From Myxococcota bacterium (GTDB taxonomy: Bacteria > Myxococcota_A > UBA9160 > UBA6930), in contig JANQOX010000005.1 in the NCBI GenBank assembly GCA_028285625.1, positions 789,773 through 853,772 on the forward strand: a stretch of DNA of 64,000 nt. Reading direction: 5' to 3'. Numbering within the stretch: the first letter of the stretch is position 1; every line of letters begins with the position of its first letter. Made by a program: the position numbers and the translations under genes. The notes under the pieces are model-generated. The model saw nothing but the letters and a program-made list of their open reading frames with translations. It made no database searches and was not told the origin of the DNA. This document shows positions 9,976-20,282 of this stretch, piece after piece.

Positions 9976-11157
9976 GTGACGAATGACCAGATCGCCATCT
10001 TCGACGCCGACAACCACTACTACGAGGCGCACGATGCCTTCATCCGGCACGTGCCCCCGAGGATGCGTTCGCGCTGCGTCGAGTGGATCGAGCTGGAGAA
10101 CGGCCGCAAGTATCACGTGATCGGAGGCTGGATCGACCGGGGCAGCAACCCGAGCTTCAACCCGATCTCGAAGCCGGGCGTGCTGCGCCAGTACTTCCGC
10201 GGCAACCCGGAGAACAAGACCAGCGCCGAGCTCGTGCGCTCCGCACTCGAGCCGATGCCGCCGGAGTACATGGACCGCGATGCGCGGATCGCGCGGATGG
10301 ACGAGCAGCAGCTCGAGGCCGCCTGGCTCTTCCCGACCCAGGGCGTGCTCTACGAGGAGCCCCTCAAGAAGGACGTCGAGGCGGTTCGGACGACCTTCAC
10401 CGCGTTCAACCGCTGGCTCGAAGAGGACTGGGGCATCACCTATCAGGATCGCATCTTCACGGCGCCCTACATCTCGCTCGCCGACGTCGATTGGGCCTGT
10501 GCCGAGCTCGAGTGGGCGCTCGAGCGCGACGCGCGCATCGTGGTCATGCGGCCGAGCGCCGTCTTCACGCGCAACGGCCCACGCAACCCCGGCCACACCG
10601 ACTTCGACCCCTTCTGGGCGCGCGTCAACGAGGCCGGGATCACCGTGGTGACCCACATCGGCGCGACCCGGCACGACAACAACGGCTACGACCAGAAGAG
10701 TTTCGACGTCCTGGGGATGCTGCCTCGGCCGACCATCGCCAACTTCCACCGTGCGCGGAACATCAACGACTTTCTCGCCAGCATGGTCTTCGACAAGCTC
10801 TTCGAGCGATTCCCGAATCTCCGGATCGCTTCGGTGGAGAACGGGGCCGACTTCGTCGGCGGGCTCCTCAAGACGCTGGCCGGCACCCACGAGCGGCTGG
10901 GTGGGTACTTCGCAGAGGACCCCGTGGAGAGCTTCCGCGAGCACGTCTGGGTCAACCCGTTCTGGGAGGACGACATCGGCGAGATCGTCGACCTCATGGG
11001 GCCCGACCGCGTGATCCTGGGGTCGGACTGGCCGCACATGGAGGGGCTCGAGCGCCCGCGCGACATCTTCGAGGAGATCACGGAGATCCCCGTCGACGTG
11101 CAGCAGAAGATCCTGCACGCCAACACTGCGGCGCTGAACGAGCGCCGACCGGCCTGA
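9976..11157 (+). CDS. amidohydrolase family (amidohydrolase-2 type metal-dependent hydrolase)
   Basis: IFDADNHYYEAHDAFIRHVPP...THIGATRHDN...VILGSDWPHMEGLERP. Confidence 0.9.
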   Translation: MTNDQIAIFDADNHYYEAHDAFIRHVPPRMRSRCVEWIELENGRKYHVIGGWIDRGSNPSFNPISKPGVLRQYFRGNPENKTSAELVRSALEPMPPEYMDRDARIARMDEQQLEAAWLFPTQGVLYEEPLKKDVEAVRTTFTAFNRWLEEDWGITYQDRIFTAPYISLADVDWACAELEWALERDARIVVMRPSAVFTRNGPRNPGHTDFDPFWARVNEAGITVVTHIGATRHDNNGYDQKSFDVLGMLPRPTIANFHRARNINDFLASMVFDKLFERFPNLRIASVENGADFVGGLLKTLAGTHERLGGYFAEDPVESFREHVWVNPFWEDDIGEIVDLMGPDRVILGSDWPHMEGLERPRDIFEEITEIPVDVQQKILHANTAALNERRPA

Positions 11158-11182
11158 CCGGACGAGACGGAGTGCACGACCC

Positions 11183-12076
11183 ATGGAAACCGCCGACTAC
11201 CAGCACATCCGGTACGAAGTCGAAGACGGCCGTGCGCGCATCACCTTCGCGCGGCCCAAGACCCACAACGCATTGACCTCGCGCCTGCTCGAAGAGCTCG
11301 AGCACGCGCTCTGGGAAGCCGACGACGACCAGAACGTCCACTGCGTGATCGTGCGCGGCGAGGGCAAGTCGTTCTGTTCCGGATACGACCTGACCTCGAT
11401 CGGTCGCGAGAAGCGCGAGGGGTATCGGACGGGCCGGTCGCACGACGACGACATCTGGATGATCGAGCAGAGCAATCGGCGCATCCGCACGCTGATGCAG
11501 GTGCACAAGCCTTCGATCGCCCAGGTGCAGGGCAACTGCCTCGCGGGTGGAACCGACGTCGCGCTCGCCTGCGACATGGTGATCGCGGCCGACGACGCGC
11601 GCATCGGGTTTCCCGCCGCGCGCTCGATGGGGGCGCAGCCCGGAAACCTCTGGATGTACCACTGCGGTCCGCAGTGGGCGAAACGGCTGCAGCTCACCGG
11701 AGACTCGGTGACCGGCGCCGATGCCGAGAAGCTCGGTCTCGTGATGAAGGCCGTCCCTGCCGACGTGCTCGAAGACGAGGTCGAGGGCCTGGCCGACCGC
11801 CTGGCACTGGTCGATGCCGACCTGCTCGCCGCGAACAAGCGCATCACCAACCTCGCCCTCGAACTCATGGGCGCACAGACCCTCCATCGCCTGGCGGGCG
11901 AGAACGATGCACGCGCCCATCGGGCCCGTGCCGTCCGCGACTACGGCCGCAACATCCGGGAGCTGGGCCTGAGGGAGACCCTGCGCCGTCGGGACGAGCC
12001 CTTCGGGGACGGCTTCGCCAAGGTGGGAGAGCCCGAGGGAAGGAACAACCTCGTTCGAGGGGCGCGCGAGGACTGA
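11183..12076 (+). CDS. enoyl-CoA hydratase/isomerase family
   Basis: ITFARPKTHNALTSRLLEELE...VRGEGKSFCSGYDLTSIG...QGNCLAGGTDVALACDMVIAADDARIGFPAA. Confidence 0.93.
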   Translation: METADYQHIRYEVEDGRARITFARPKTHNALTSRLLEELEHALWEADDDQNVHCVIVRGEGKSFCSGYDLTSIGREKREGYRTGRSHDDDIWMIEQSNRRIRTLMQVHKPSIAQVQGNCLAGGTDVALACDMVIAADDARIGFPAARSMGAQPGNLWMYHCGPQWAKRLQLTGDSVTGADAEKLGLVMKAVPADVLEDEVEGLADRLALVDADLLAANKRITNLALELMGAQTLHRLAGENDARAHRARAVRDYGRNIRELGLRETLRRRDEPFGDGFAKVGEPEGRNNLVRGARED

Positions 12077-12112
12077 TCGCGCCACGCCCGGGGCACGGGG
12101 TACCATGGCCCC

Positions 12113-13303
12113 ATGATCGACACGAGCCTCCTGGCCAGCTCACCCGAAGCCGTCGGCATCGACTCCTCCGCACTCGGCGCGCTGTTCGAGCGCGCGGAGA
12201 AGGAGGTCCGCGAGGGCACGTTGCCGTCGGTGCAGATCGCCGTCGCGCGCGAAGGCAAGATCGCCGGCATGCAGACGTTCGGCCGCGCCACTCTCGGTGG
12301 CGTCGAGCGCGAAGCCGACGACGACTCGCTCTACTGCATCTTCTCGTGCACGAAGGCCATCACGTCGGCCGCCGCCTGGCTGTTGATCCAGGAGGGCAAG
12401 CTCTCGATCGACGAGCAGGTCGCAGCGATCGTTCCCGAGTTCGGGAGCCACGGCAAGGACGCGGTCACCGTCGAGCAGCTCTTCACCCACACGGCGGGCT
12501 TCCCGACGGCCCCCTTCGATCCGGCCGCCTTTCTCGATCGCGATCGGCGCCTCGAGTACTTCGCCCGCTGGCGGCTCAACTTCGAGCCGGGAAGCCGCTT
12601 CATCTACCACCCCTCATCGAGCATGTACGTGATCGCCGAGATCATCGAGCGGCGCTCGGGTACGACCTACCACGACTTCGTGCGGCAGCGCATCGCCCTG
12701 CCGCTCGGCCTGCCCGACCTCTTCGTGGGGCTGCCCGATTCCGAGCATGGGCGCGCTGCCGACATCGAGCATCGGGGCGAGGAGCTGACCGCGGCGGACT
12801 ACGAGGAGATGGGGATCCCCCAGCCGCCGGTCACCGAGGTCACCGAAGAGGCGGTCATGCGCTTCAACCGCGCGGACGTGCGGCGTGCCGGCATCCCGGG
12901 CGGTGGCGCCTTCACCAATGCGCACACGCTCGCGCTCTTCTACCAGGGGCTGCTCTCGGGCGGTCGGACTGCAGACGGCGCTCCCATCTGGGAGCCCGAG
13001 ACGATCGCCATGGCGCGCGAGATCCGGAACCCCGAGTTCACCGACATCGTGTTCCGCAAACCTGCGAACCGGGGGCTCGGCCTGATGATCGCCGGCGACC
13101 GTGACCGCACCTACCGCGGGTTCGGTCACACCAACTCGGAGCTCGCGTTCGGCCACGGCGGAGCCGGTGGGCAGATCGGCTGGGCCGACCCGGTGACGGG
13201 CATCTCGATCGGCTACTGCACCAACGGCTTCGACCGCCACGCCATCCGTCAGGCGCGCCGCACCATCGGCATCTCGAGCCGCGCGGCGTCCTGCGCCCTC
13301 TAG
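12113..13303 (+). CDS. serine hydrolase / beta-lactamase class C-like protein
   Basis: DSLYCIFSCTKAITSAAAWLL (SxxK), MYVIAEIIERRSG (YxxxAEII), FGHGGAGGQIGWADP (H-G-G). Confidence 0.9.
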   Translation: MIDTSLLASSPEAVGIDSSALGALFERAEKEVREGTLPSVQIAVAREGKIAGMQTFGRATLGGVEREADDDSLYCIFSCTKAITSAAAWLLIQEGKLSIDEQVAAIVPEFGSHGKDAVTVEQLFTHTAGFPTAPFDPAAFLDRDRRLEYFARWRLNFEPGSRFIYHPSSSMYVIAEIIERRSGTTYHDFVRQRIALPLGLPDLFVGLPDSEHGRAADIEHRGEELTAADYEEMGIPQPPVTEVTEEAVMRFNRADVRRAGIPGGGAFTNAHTLALFYQGLLSGGRTADGAPIWEPETIAMAREIRNPEFTDIVFRKPANRGLGLMIAGDRDRTYRGFGHTNSELAFGHGGAGGQIGWADPVTGISIGYCTNGFDRHAIRQARRTIGISSRAASCAL

Positions 13304-13376
13304 CCGGCCTCGGGTGAGAAGGGAGCCCGCCCCGAGCTGATAGAGTCACGCCCTTCACCGACAAGGAGGGTGTCTC

Positions 13377-13736
13377 TTGATCACGTACCTCTATTGGGCT
13401 GCGGTCGTGCTGCTCGTCGCCCTTGCGATCCTGGGGCTGGGTCTGCACCTGGGCCATTGGAAGGCGGCGATCGGCATTGCTGCCGTTCTGCTCGCGATCG
13501 GCGGCGGGGCCTACTGGTTCCACTTTCAGCAGGTCTTCGTGAAGCGCTGGGGAGGCGTGATGACGATCCGGGTCCCCGAAGGCCAGCGTCACATCACGGC
13601 CACCTGGAAGGGCGACAACCTCTGGATCGAGAACTACGACCCGGCCACGAACACCTGCCACTTCAACGAGTACGCCCGGGGCAACCTGCTCGAGGGCCAG
13701 GTGACCATCAAGGACTGCAACCCGCTGTCGCGCTGA
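13377..13736 (+). CDS. hypothetical membrane protein
   Basis: 119 aa; two N-terminal TM segments MITYLYWAAVVLLVALAILGLGLHLG and AAIGIAAVLLAIGGGAYWF. Confidence 0.7.
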   Translation: MITYLYWAAVVLLVALAILGLGLHLGHWKAAIGIAAVLLAIGGGAYWFHFQQVFVKRWGGVMTIRVPEGQRHITATWKGDNLWIENYDPATNTCHFNEYARGNLLEGQVTIKDCNPLSR

Positions 13737-13772
13737 CGTGACACGGGAGCCCGTCTCGCGCCACGAACAGGC

Positions 13773-14489
13773 ATGGGACGAATTCGTGGCTTGATCCCGT
13801 CATCCCCGTGGGCCCTTCTCCGGGCAGCCGGTCTGTCGCTCGCCCTCGTCGGCTCCCCCGAGTCGGCGCTCGGGCTGCGGGCCGAGCCCGAGACCCAGCG
13901 CTTCGTGGACATCGTGCCCCGCCCGATCAGCCGCGTGTCGGGCGAGGTCGAGATCCTGGGCTTCGACGCCGGGATCCCCGCGGACGGGGTGCTGCTCGAC
14001 GGAAGCGTCGACCCCAGCGATGTGAGCATCCGCTTTCGGACCACGCTCGACCCGGACGCGGACGGCCTCGCGGGCCTCTACGTGCTACTGCGCGGGCGTG
14101 CAGGCAGCGGGCCCGTGGCACCGGTGGCCGCCGGCTTCGTGCCGGGGCCCGACGCAGACGCCACGCAGGCGCTGCTCTCACCGGTCACCGACATCGCCCG
14201 GATGCGCTTCGCAGGCGAGCTGCTGCCGGGGCGTGCGAGCGATGTGTTCTTCGTGAGCTACGACGCCGTCGCGAAGGGCATGGCGATCTCGATCGCTGCG
14301 CTGGCGGCGACCGAGACACCGCCTCCCTTCCGCCCGGTGTTCTTCGTGACACCGGGCGCGCGAATCGTGCCCGAGCCCGCGGGCGTCGCACGCGCGGGGC
14401 TCGCAGCACTCGTCGTGTTCTGCGCGCGCGGGCGAAGCGCGCGCCGCGGAGCCGCTCGCGTCAGGACCCGCTGGCGACGGCGTCGATGA
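13773..14489 (+). CDS. secreted protein with PEP-CTERM-like C-terminus
   Basis: Signal-like N-terminus; C-terminal ARIVPEPAGVARAGLAALVVFCARGRSARRG = PEP motif + hydrophobic stretch + basic cluster. Confidence 0.7.
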   Translation: MGRIRGLIPSSPWALLRAAGLSLALVGSPESALGLRAEPETQRFVDIVPRPISRVSGEVEILGFDAGIPADGVLLDGSVDPSDVSIRFRTTLDPDADGLAGLYVLLRGRAGSGPVAPVAAGFVPGPDADATQALLSPVTDIARMRFAGELLPGRASDVFFVSYDAVAKGMAISIAALAATETPPPFRPVFFVTPGARIVPEPAGVARAGLAALVVFCARGRSARRGAARVRTRWRRRR

Positions 14490-15486
14490 GGCGGCGCATG
14501 CGGCCCATCGCGTCGGCCAGGTGCGGTACGAAGCCCATGTGGCTGCCGGGGTACCAGGCGATGCGCGGCTCGCCCCAGCGCTTCCACATCGCACGCACGG
14601 TGTCGGGCCGGAAGAACCGATCGTCGTCCATCGCGAACAGCTGGATGCGTTCGTGCGGGATCTGCGGCAGCAGCTGCGGCCAGCCGATGCGCTGGGTGAA
14701 CGCGGCGAAGTCGCTCGGCTGCCACCCGAAGCGGGCGAGGTCGGTGCGCATGCCATGCAGGACCGGCGCGTCGGCCACGAGCGCGCCCAGGTCCATGTGG
14801 GCGATGAACGGGGCCGAGAACGCGAAGCGCGGCTCGAGGCAGGTGAGCGCCGCAGCCAGCGCGCCCCCGAGCGAAAGCCCGGCGATGCCGACGGGCTGGT
14901 CCGAGTCGGCCTGCATCCAGCCGAGTAGCGTCCTCGCATCGAGCAGGGTCTGACGCAAGGACTCCATGCTGCGAACCAGGTCGGCCGTCCAGTAGAGGTC
15001 GCCATCCAGGCGTGAAGCGCGCGGCTTGCGGCTGCCATGGTAGGGCGGCTGCAGCTGCACGATCTCCACGTCTAATGCGCGCGCCATGCCGAGCAGCAGC
15101 GTCCACTCCTCGAGGGGCGTCTCGGGCTGCATGTAGCCGTGGATGTAGAGCAGCTTCGGTCGGTCCCGGCCCGAGGCCGGGCGCAGCCGGCGGGCGGTGA
15201 CGCGGTGGATCCGGCGCCGGCGGGCGTGGTAGTGGCGCGCGAATTCGGGTTCGAGCGGGTCGTGCAGCGAGCTGAACGCAAGGTCCTCGCTGACGAGCCC
15301 GGGCAGCCGCCATCGTCGGCTGACCTCGACGTCCGGGATACCTGGCGGAGCGGGGAAGAGCTGCCCGATCTCGAGGCCCTCGTAGGCTGTGAGGCGGTCG
15401 ATCGTGTTGCGCGGGCGTTGGCGAACCACGTCGGCCACCCGCACGAGCAGGCCGGCCAGGTCGTCCGTATGCGGTAGAAGCGGCAT
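14461..15486 (-). CDS. alpha/beta hydrolase family protein
   Basis: KLLYIHGYMQPETPLEEWTLL...VGIAGLSLGGALAAALTCLE (GLSLGG nucleophile elbow)...GSHMGFVPHL. Confidence 0.85.
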   Translation of the reverse strand: MPLLPHTDDLAGLLVRVADVVRQRPRNTIDRLTAYEGLEIGQLFPAPPGIPDVEVSRRWRLPGLVSEDLAFSSLHDPLEPEFARHYHARRRRIHRVTARRLRPASGRDRPKLLYIHGYMQPETPLEEWTLLLGMARALDVEIVQLQPPYHGSRKPRASRLDGDLYWTADLVRSMESLRQTLLDARTLLGWMQADSDQPVGIAGLSLGGALAAALTCLEPRFAFSAPFIAHMDLGALVADAPVLHGMRTDLARFGWQPSDFAAFTQRIGWPQLLPQIPHERIQLFAMDDDRFFRPDTVRAMWKRWGEPRIAWYPGSHMGFVPHLADAMGRMRRLIDAVASGS

Positions 15487-15531
15487 CGCCTACGCGACTC
15501 CCCTCATCGGTCGCCGAAAAGGCGCATCGCT

Positions 15532-16284
15532 TCAACTCGCCTCGGCGCGCCGCGCATACGGCTGCCACGCGCCTTCGGGCAGGGCCACCCGGTCTGCGAC
15601 GATCTCGAAGACCTCGCTGTGAAACCCCATGCCCGTGTGGCTGCAGTGCACCTCGACGTTCTCGCGCAGTGGCCCTTCGTCCTGCAGGCAGCTCTGCCAG
15701 TGAACGATGCCGTCGGTCTTGCTGTAGATCGAGGTGGTGGGTACGTCGAGCGGGCGGCGCAGGGCGGCCCGCAGGTCGTGTGCTTCGTGCAGGGGCTTGC
15801 CCTCGGGTCGCAGCGGGACGAAGCGCGTGGCGTGTGTCGCCGAGATGTCCGCGAACGGTGATCCCATGGTGATCACCTGACGGACCAGCGATGGGTGGGC
15901 CCTCGCCAGCTCGCGTGCGTACAGGCCTCCGAGGCTCCAGCCCACCAGACTCACCTTGCGGTCGTGGCGCTCGGCCAGGTGCGTGAGGCGGTGCTGCAGC
16001 GTTTCGACGACCTTCGGGGTCGGCCCGAGGTTCACGCCGAGGTGCGAACTGCGCGCGTCGTAGCAGAGGTCGCGCAGGAAGTTGCGCAGGGGCGAGGTCG
16101 AGAACTCGGGGGCCAGGAAGCCCGGCATCACCAACACGGGATGCCCGTCGCCGCGGGGCGCGTCGCGCAGCAGTCTGCGGCGCGCGCGGAAGTTGGTGAG
16201 ATCGCCGATCGCTCGGAGCTGCTCCTGCGCGAACAGCGCGAGCGGCGGCGGACCGACTGCGTCCCAATGCGGTTCATTCGCCAT
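15532..16284 (-). CDS. alpha/beta hydrolase / lipase-like protein
   Basis: HPVLVMPGFLAPEFSTSPLRNFLRDLCY...KVSLVGWSLGGLYARELARAHPSLVRQVITMGSPF. Confidence 0.88.
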   Translation of the reverse strand: MANEPHWDAVGPPPLALFAQEQLRAIGDLTNFRARRRLLRDAPRGDGHPVLVMPGFLAPEFSTSPLRNFLRDLCYDARSSHLGVNLGPTPKVVETLQHRLTHLAERHDRKVSLVGWSLGGLYARELARAHPSLVRQVITMGSPFADISATHATRFVPLRPEGKPLHEAHDLRAALRRPLDVPTTSIYSKTDGIVHWQSCLQDEGPLRENVEVHCSHTGMGFHSEVFEIVADRVALPEGAWQPYARRAEAS

Positions 16285-16401
16285 CCCGCAAACGTAAGCA
16301 CCCGGTCCGCGTTGTCACGCGGTGTCCGCCACCCGACTGCTGCTCGGCCCACGCGGAGCCTCCGCGACCGCCGCGCGGCGACCCGTTCTATAGTCGGCGG
16401 C

Positions 16402-19400
16402 GTGAAGGAGGAGACGGGCCCGCCGGTAGCCCCTGGCCGCTTGCGGCGCGCTCTTCGCTGGGTGGCGCGTGCCGCCTCGTTCGTCCTCGTCGCGACCGGG
16501 ATCGCACTGGTGGTGGGCGTGCCCGTGCCCATGGGTGCCTTCCGCGGGACGATCGCCGCGCGCCTCGGCGAGGCCATGGGCGCCGACGTCGAGATCGAGG
16601 CGATCGGACTCCGGATCGGCGTCCAGCCGCGCCTCCGCGTCGAGGGTCTGCGCATCCAATCGAAAGGTCCCGACGGACCCGGCGATCTGGAAGTGAAGGA
16701 GACGGATCTCCAGGTCGGCCTCGCAGCGCTTCTGGGTCGGCGGATCCACGTGGTCCATGCACGGGTGGACGGCGTGTCCGCCCGGCTGTCACCGGCCCCG
16801 CCAGCCGACGAGGTCGGCGACCCGCCGCCGCGGCCCGAGCGCGACGCCGCGGGGGTGTCGGCGGATGCCGGCATCTGGCCGGTGGACGTCGGCGAACTCT
16901 CCGTCACGAACGTCGAGATCGCCTGGGCCGGTGGAGACCAGCCCATCCGGGTTCGTCTGGATGAGCTGCGCGGTTCGCTCGATTGGGAGGACCGCGTCGT
17001 GCTCTCGGCGCGCGCGAGCGCCGAGGAGATTCCGCTCTCACTCGAAATCGAGGGAGCGTCGATGCAGGACCTTCTGAACCGAAGGGAGGCCTGGCCCCTG
17101 TCTCTGCGCGGCGAGGCGGGCCGCAGCCGGATCGAGCTCTCGACGGCGCTCACCCTCGAGCGCGGCCGCCTGCACCTGGGCGACCTGCAGGGGTCGTCGC
17201 GCATGGCTGAGCTGCGCGGTTGGCTCGAAATCGAGATGCGCGGTGAGCGGCCGGGCCTTCGGGGCGTGCTCGACTTCGGCGAGGTCGACCTCGGGCCGGC
17301 GCTGGCCCTGGCCGAAGCGAGTGCGGAAGCGGCAGAGGCCGCCGGCGACGACGAGCCCGAAGCGGACGCGCACCCGGGTGAGTCGCTACCTCCGCCCTCT
17401 GACGGGCCCGGCCCCTTTGCAGCGGCCGTGAAGCTGCTCCAGGACTTCGAGACGGATCTGCAGGTCTCCGTCGAGCGCATCGCCGGAATCGATCTCGTCA
17501 TCGAAGACGTCCACATTGCGGCCACCGTCGTCGACGGCAGCCTCGACTTTCCCATTGGGCTGTCCGTCGCTTCGATTCCCCTGGAAGGCACGCTCGGCAT
17601 CGAAGAGGTCGGCGGGCTTCCGGCGGCACGCTTCGTCCTCGGTGCGAAGCAGTTTCGCATCGAGCCGCTCGGGGCGTTCTTCGCGCCCGAGGCCGAGGTG
17701 CGCGGCGGGTTCGACACGCTCGAGCTGGAGGTCGAGGGTCGGGGAGACGGGCTGCTCGAGTTCTTGACCGCGACGTCGTTGGCGTTGCGCGCTTCGGGCG
17801 CGGCACTCACCTACGGCGCAGACGGCGCCGTGCCATTCGGAGTCGACGAGCTCGAGCTCGGCTTCGAGGCGGGTGGCCCCCTGCGACTCGACGCCGGGGG
17901 AAGCGTGCTGGGCGAGAGCGTCCGCGTGGAGCTCGCCTCGGCGACGGTCGAGGAGCTGCTCGTGGGGCGCAGGCTGCCGATCCAGCTCTCTCTTGCGGGC
18001 GCCGGTGCGTCGCTTGCCCTCGAGGGAGAGATCCAGGGCCACGGCGCCGACCAACCGGGGTCGAACCTCTCGCTGCGCGGCAGCGCCGAGCGGCTTGCAG
18101 ACCTCGAAGCCTGGACGGGGCCATTGCCCGTTGGCGACGTGGGCGCCCGCCTGGGCGCCACGCTCGAGACCCAACCCGGCGCGGCACGGCTCCGCATCGA
18201 CGAGCTGCGGCTCGGGGAGATGAAGCTCACCGGCGACGTCGCCCAGGAGGAGCGCGAGGCCGGTCGCTTCCGCAGCGCCCACTTCGAGATCGAGACGCTC
18301 GACCTGAACCCGCTGCTCGACGCTCAGAGCGAAGCCGACGAGCCCGCGGCCGCCCCATACACCGAGGCGGGCGGGTACAAGGTGGACGTGCCGATCGTGC
18401 CCGGCGGCATCTCGTTCGGGGACGGCGACCTCTCGCTGCGTGTGGGCTCGCTGCTCGTGGGTGCCAGCGAGCTCGAAGACGTGAAGCTCACCGGCTCCTT
18501 CCGCGACCACCAGTTGGTGCGCTCGCCGTTCGGCTTCGTCGTCGAAGGGACGCCGGTCGACGGCGTGATCTCCGCGGACCTGCGTGCGGTGCCCCACGAC
18601 GCCACCTTCGAGCTCGGCGCGCGCGACGTCGACGTCGGGGGGCTGCTCGGGCGGCTCGGTGTGGTCGAGGGCATCGTCGCGTCCGTCTCGGAGCTGGACG
18701 TGGAGCTGGTCGGCCACGGCTCCACGCTGGGCCAGCTGATCTCGAAGCTCGACGTGCGCGCACGCCTGCTGGACGCGCGCACGACGCTCGTCGGCGTCGG
18801 CGACGTGCCCATGGAGGTCGTGCTCGAACGGGGCGAGCTCGTCGCGTCGGGTACCGACGAGCCGGCCACGCTCGAGGCCGTGGGAAGCCTGAAGGGCCTG
18901 CCCATCGAACTCGGCCTGAGCCTCGGCAAGCCTTCTGCGCTGCAGGGTGGGAAGGGACCGGTTCCCCTCGCACTGCGCGTGGAGTTCGTGGGTGCGAGCC
19001 TGGCCCTCGACTCCCAGGTCTCGCTACCCATCGGCTCGGAGCTTCGCTTCGACCTGTCGCTCGACGGCGAGCGCCTCGATGCCATCAGTCCGCTCGTCGG
19101 CTTCGAGTTGCCTCCGCTCGGGCCCTACCACCTGGCCGGGCGGCTCGACCACCGACCCGATCTCGCCGAGCTGTCGGGTCTCGACGTCCGCCTCGGAGAC
19201 AGCCGGCTCGGTGGCGGGGCGATCCTGCGACGCACCGATGATCGACTGCGGCTCGACGTCGATCTCACGGCCCCACTGCTCCAACTCGATGATGTGTTGG
19301 CGAGCGATACAGTCGGCACTGCTGCACCGCGCCAGGAGTCTGCGCCGGAAGACACGCCGAGCGAAGCGCCCCGCATCGGTGAGGAGCAGGCGGTCGACTT

Positions 19401-20241
19401 CTTCACCCCGGAAGGCCTCCGCGAGATGGATGGCAGCCTCTCGCTGAACGTCGAGCGTGTGCTGTCGGGCGACGACGTCCTCGGGCGCGGCGTCCTCGAG
19501 GCTCGCCTCGACGATGGGCACTTCGAGGTCGAGACCCTCGACCTCGCGCTGCCGGGGGGCGACTTCCACCTCGACATGGGGCTCGCCTACCTGGGGGGAG
19601 AGGTCGAGGCGAGGATTCGCGCCGCGACCGAGAAGCTCGACTACGGAATCCTCGCCCGGCGCATCGATCCCGATACGGAGATGTCGGGCTGGATCACGCT
19701 CGACCTCGACATCGCCGGTCGAGCCCCGATCGGTGAGCCCATCCTCGCCCATTCGAGCGGCCGTCTCGACTTCTTCGGAGCACCCGAGAACATCGAGACC
19801 GGCGTCCTCGACCTGTGGGCCGTGAACCTGCTGAGCTTCCTGGTGCCGCGTCTCGACTCGAGCTCGCGTTCGAAGCTGAATTGCCTGGTCGTCCGATTCG
19901 ACCTCGACCGTGGTCTCATGGGCCACGAGGCGCTGCTGCTCGACACCACCACCATGGTGGTGCAGGGGGAGGCGACGATCGACTTCCGCAAGGAGACGAT
20001 CGACGCCGTGCTGGTGCCGAGGCCGAAGCGGCCGCAGATGCTGAGCCTGCAGACCGCCGTCGGCGTGAGCGGCTCATTCGACGACTTCGGCATCGGCGTC
20101 GCCCCGCAGGACCTGCTCGCCACCGTCGTGCGCATGGCTGCGAGTGTCGTGACCGTGCCGCTCCAGTGGGTCTTCGTGGGCACGCTGCCGAGAGACGGCA
20201 TGGCCACCTGCGAGGCCGCCTGGAACGAAAACCGCGAGTAG
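16402..20241 (+). CDS. AsmA-like family protein (approx. 1279 aa)
   Basis: GTG start at 16402 (inference); N-terminal TM FVLVATGIALVVGVPVP then long repetitive beta-rich sequence; C-terminal ...GSFDDFGIGVAPQDLLATVVRMAASVVTVPLQWVFVGTLP typical of AsmA C-terminal regions. Confidence 0.82.
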   Translation: MKEETGPPVAPGRLRRALRWVARAASFVLVATGIALVVGVPVPMGAFRGTIAARLGEAMGADVEIEAIGLRIGVQPRLRVEGLRIQSKGPDGPGDLEVKETDLQVGLAALLGRRIHVVHARVDGVSARLSPAPPADEVGDPPPRPERDAAGVSADAGIWPVDVGELSVTNVEIAWAGGDQPIRVRLDELRGSLDWEDRVVLSARASAEEIPLSLEIEGASMQDLLNRREAWPLSLRGEAGRSRIELSTALTLERGRLHLGDLQGSSRMAELRGWLEIEMRGERPGLRGVLDFGEVDLGPALALAEASAEAAEAAGDDEPEADAHPGESLPPPSDGPGPFAAAVKLLQDFETDLQVSVERIAGIDLVIEDVHIAATVVDGSLDFPIGLSVASIPLEGTLGIEEVGGLPAARFVLGAKQFRIEPLGAFFAPEAEVRGGFDTLELEVEGRGDGLLEFLTATSLALRASGAALTYGADGAVPFGVDELELGFEAGGPLRLDAGGSVLGESVRVELASATVEELLVGRRLPIQLSLAGAGASLALEGEIQGHGADQPGSNLSLRGSAERLADLEAWTGPLPVGDVGARLGATLETQPGAARLRIDELRLGEMKLTGDVAQEEREAGRFRSAHFEIETLDLNPLLDAQSEADEPAAAPYTEAGGYKVDVPIVPGGISFGDGDLSLRVGSLLVGASELEDVKLTGSFRDHQLVRSPFGFVVEGTPVDGVISADLRAVPHDATFELGARDVDVGGLLGRLGVVEGIVASVSELDVELVGHGSTLGQLISKLDVRARLLDARTTLVGVGDVPMEVVLERGELVASGTDEPATLEAVGSLKGLPIELGLSLGKPSALQGGKGPVPLALRVEFVGASLALDSQVSLPIGSELRFDLSLDGERLDAISPLVGFELPPLGPYHLAGRLDHRPDLAELSGLDVRLGDSRLGGGAILRRTDDRLRLDVDLTAPLLQLDDVLASDTVGTAAPRQESAPEDTPSEAPRIGEEQAVDFFTPEGLREMDGSLSLNVERVLSGDDVLGRGVLEARLDDGHFEVETLDLALPGGDFHLDMGLAYLGGEVEARIRAATEKLDYGILARRIDPDTEMSGWITLDLDIAGRAPIGEPILAHSSGRLDFFGAPENIETGVLDLWAVNLLSFLVPRLDSSSRSKLNCLVVRFDLDRGLMGHEALLLDTTTMVVQGEATIDFRKETIDAVLVPRPKRPQMLSLQTAVGVSGSFDDFGIGVAPQDLLATVVRMAASVVTVPLQWVFVGTLPRDGMATCEAAWNENRE

Positions 20242-20282
20242 CGCCCGGCCGCGAGCACGGCGGCGCGCTGACCGTCCCGGCG

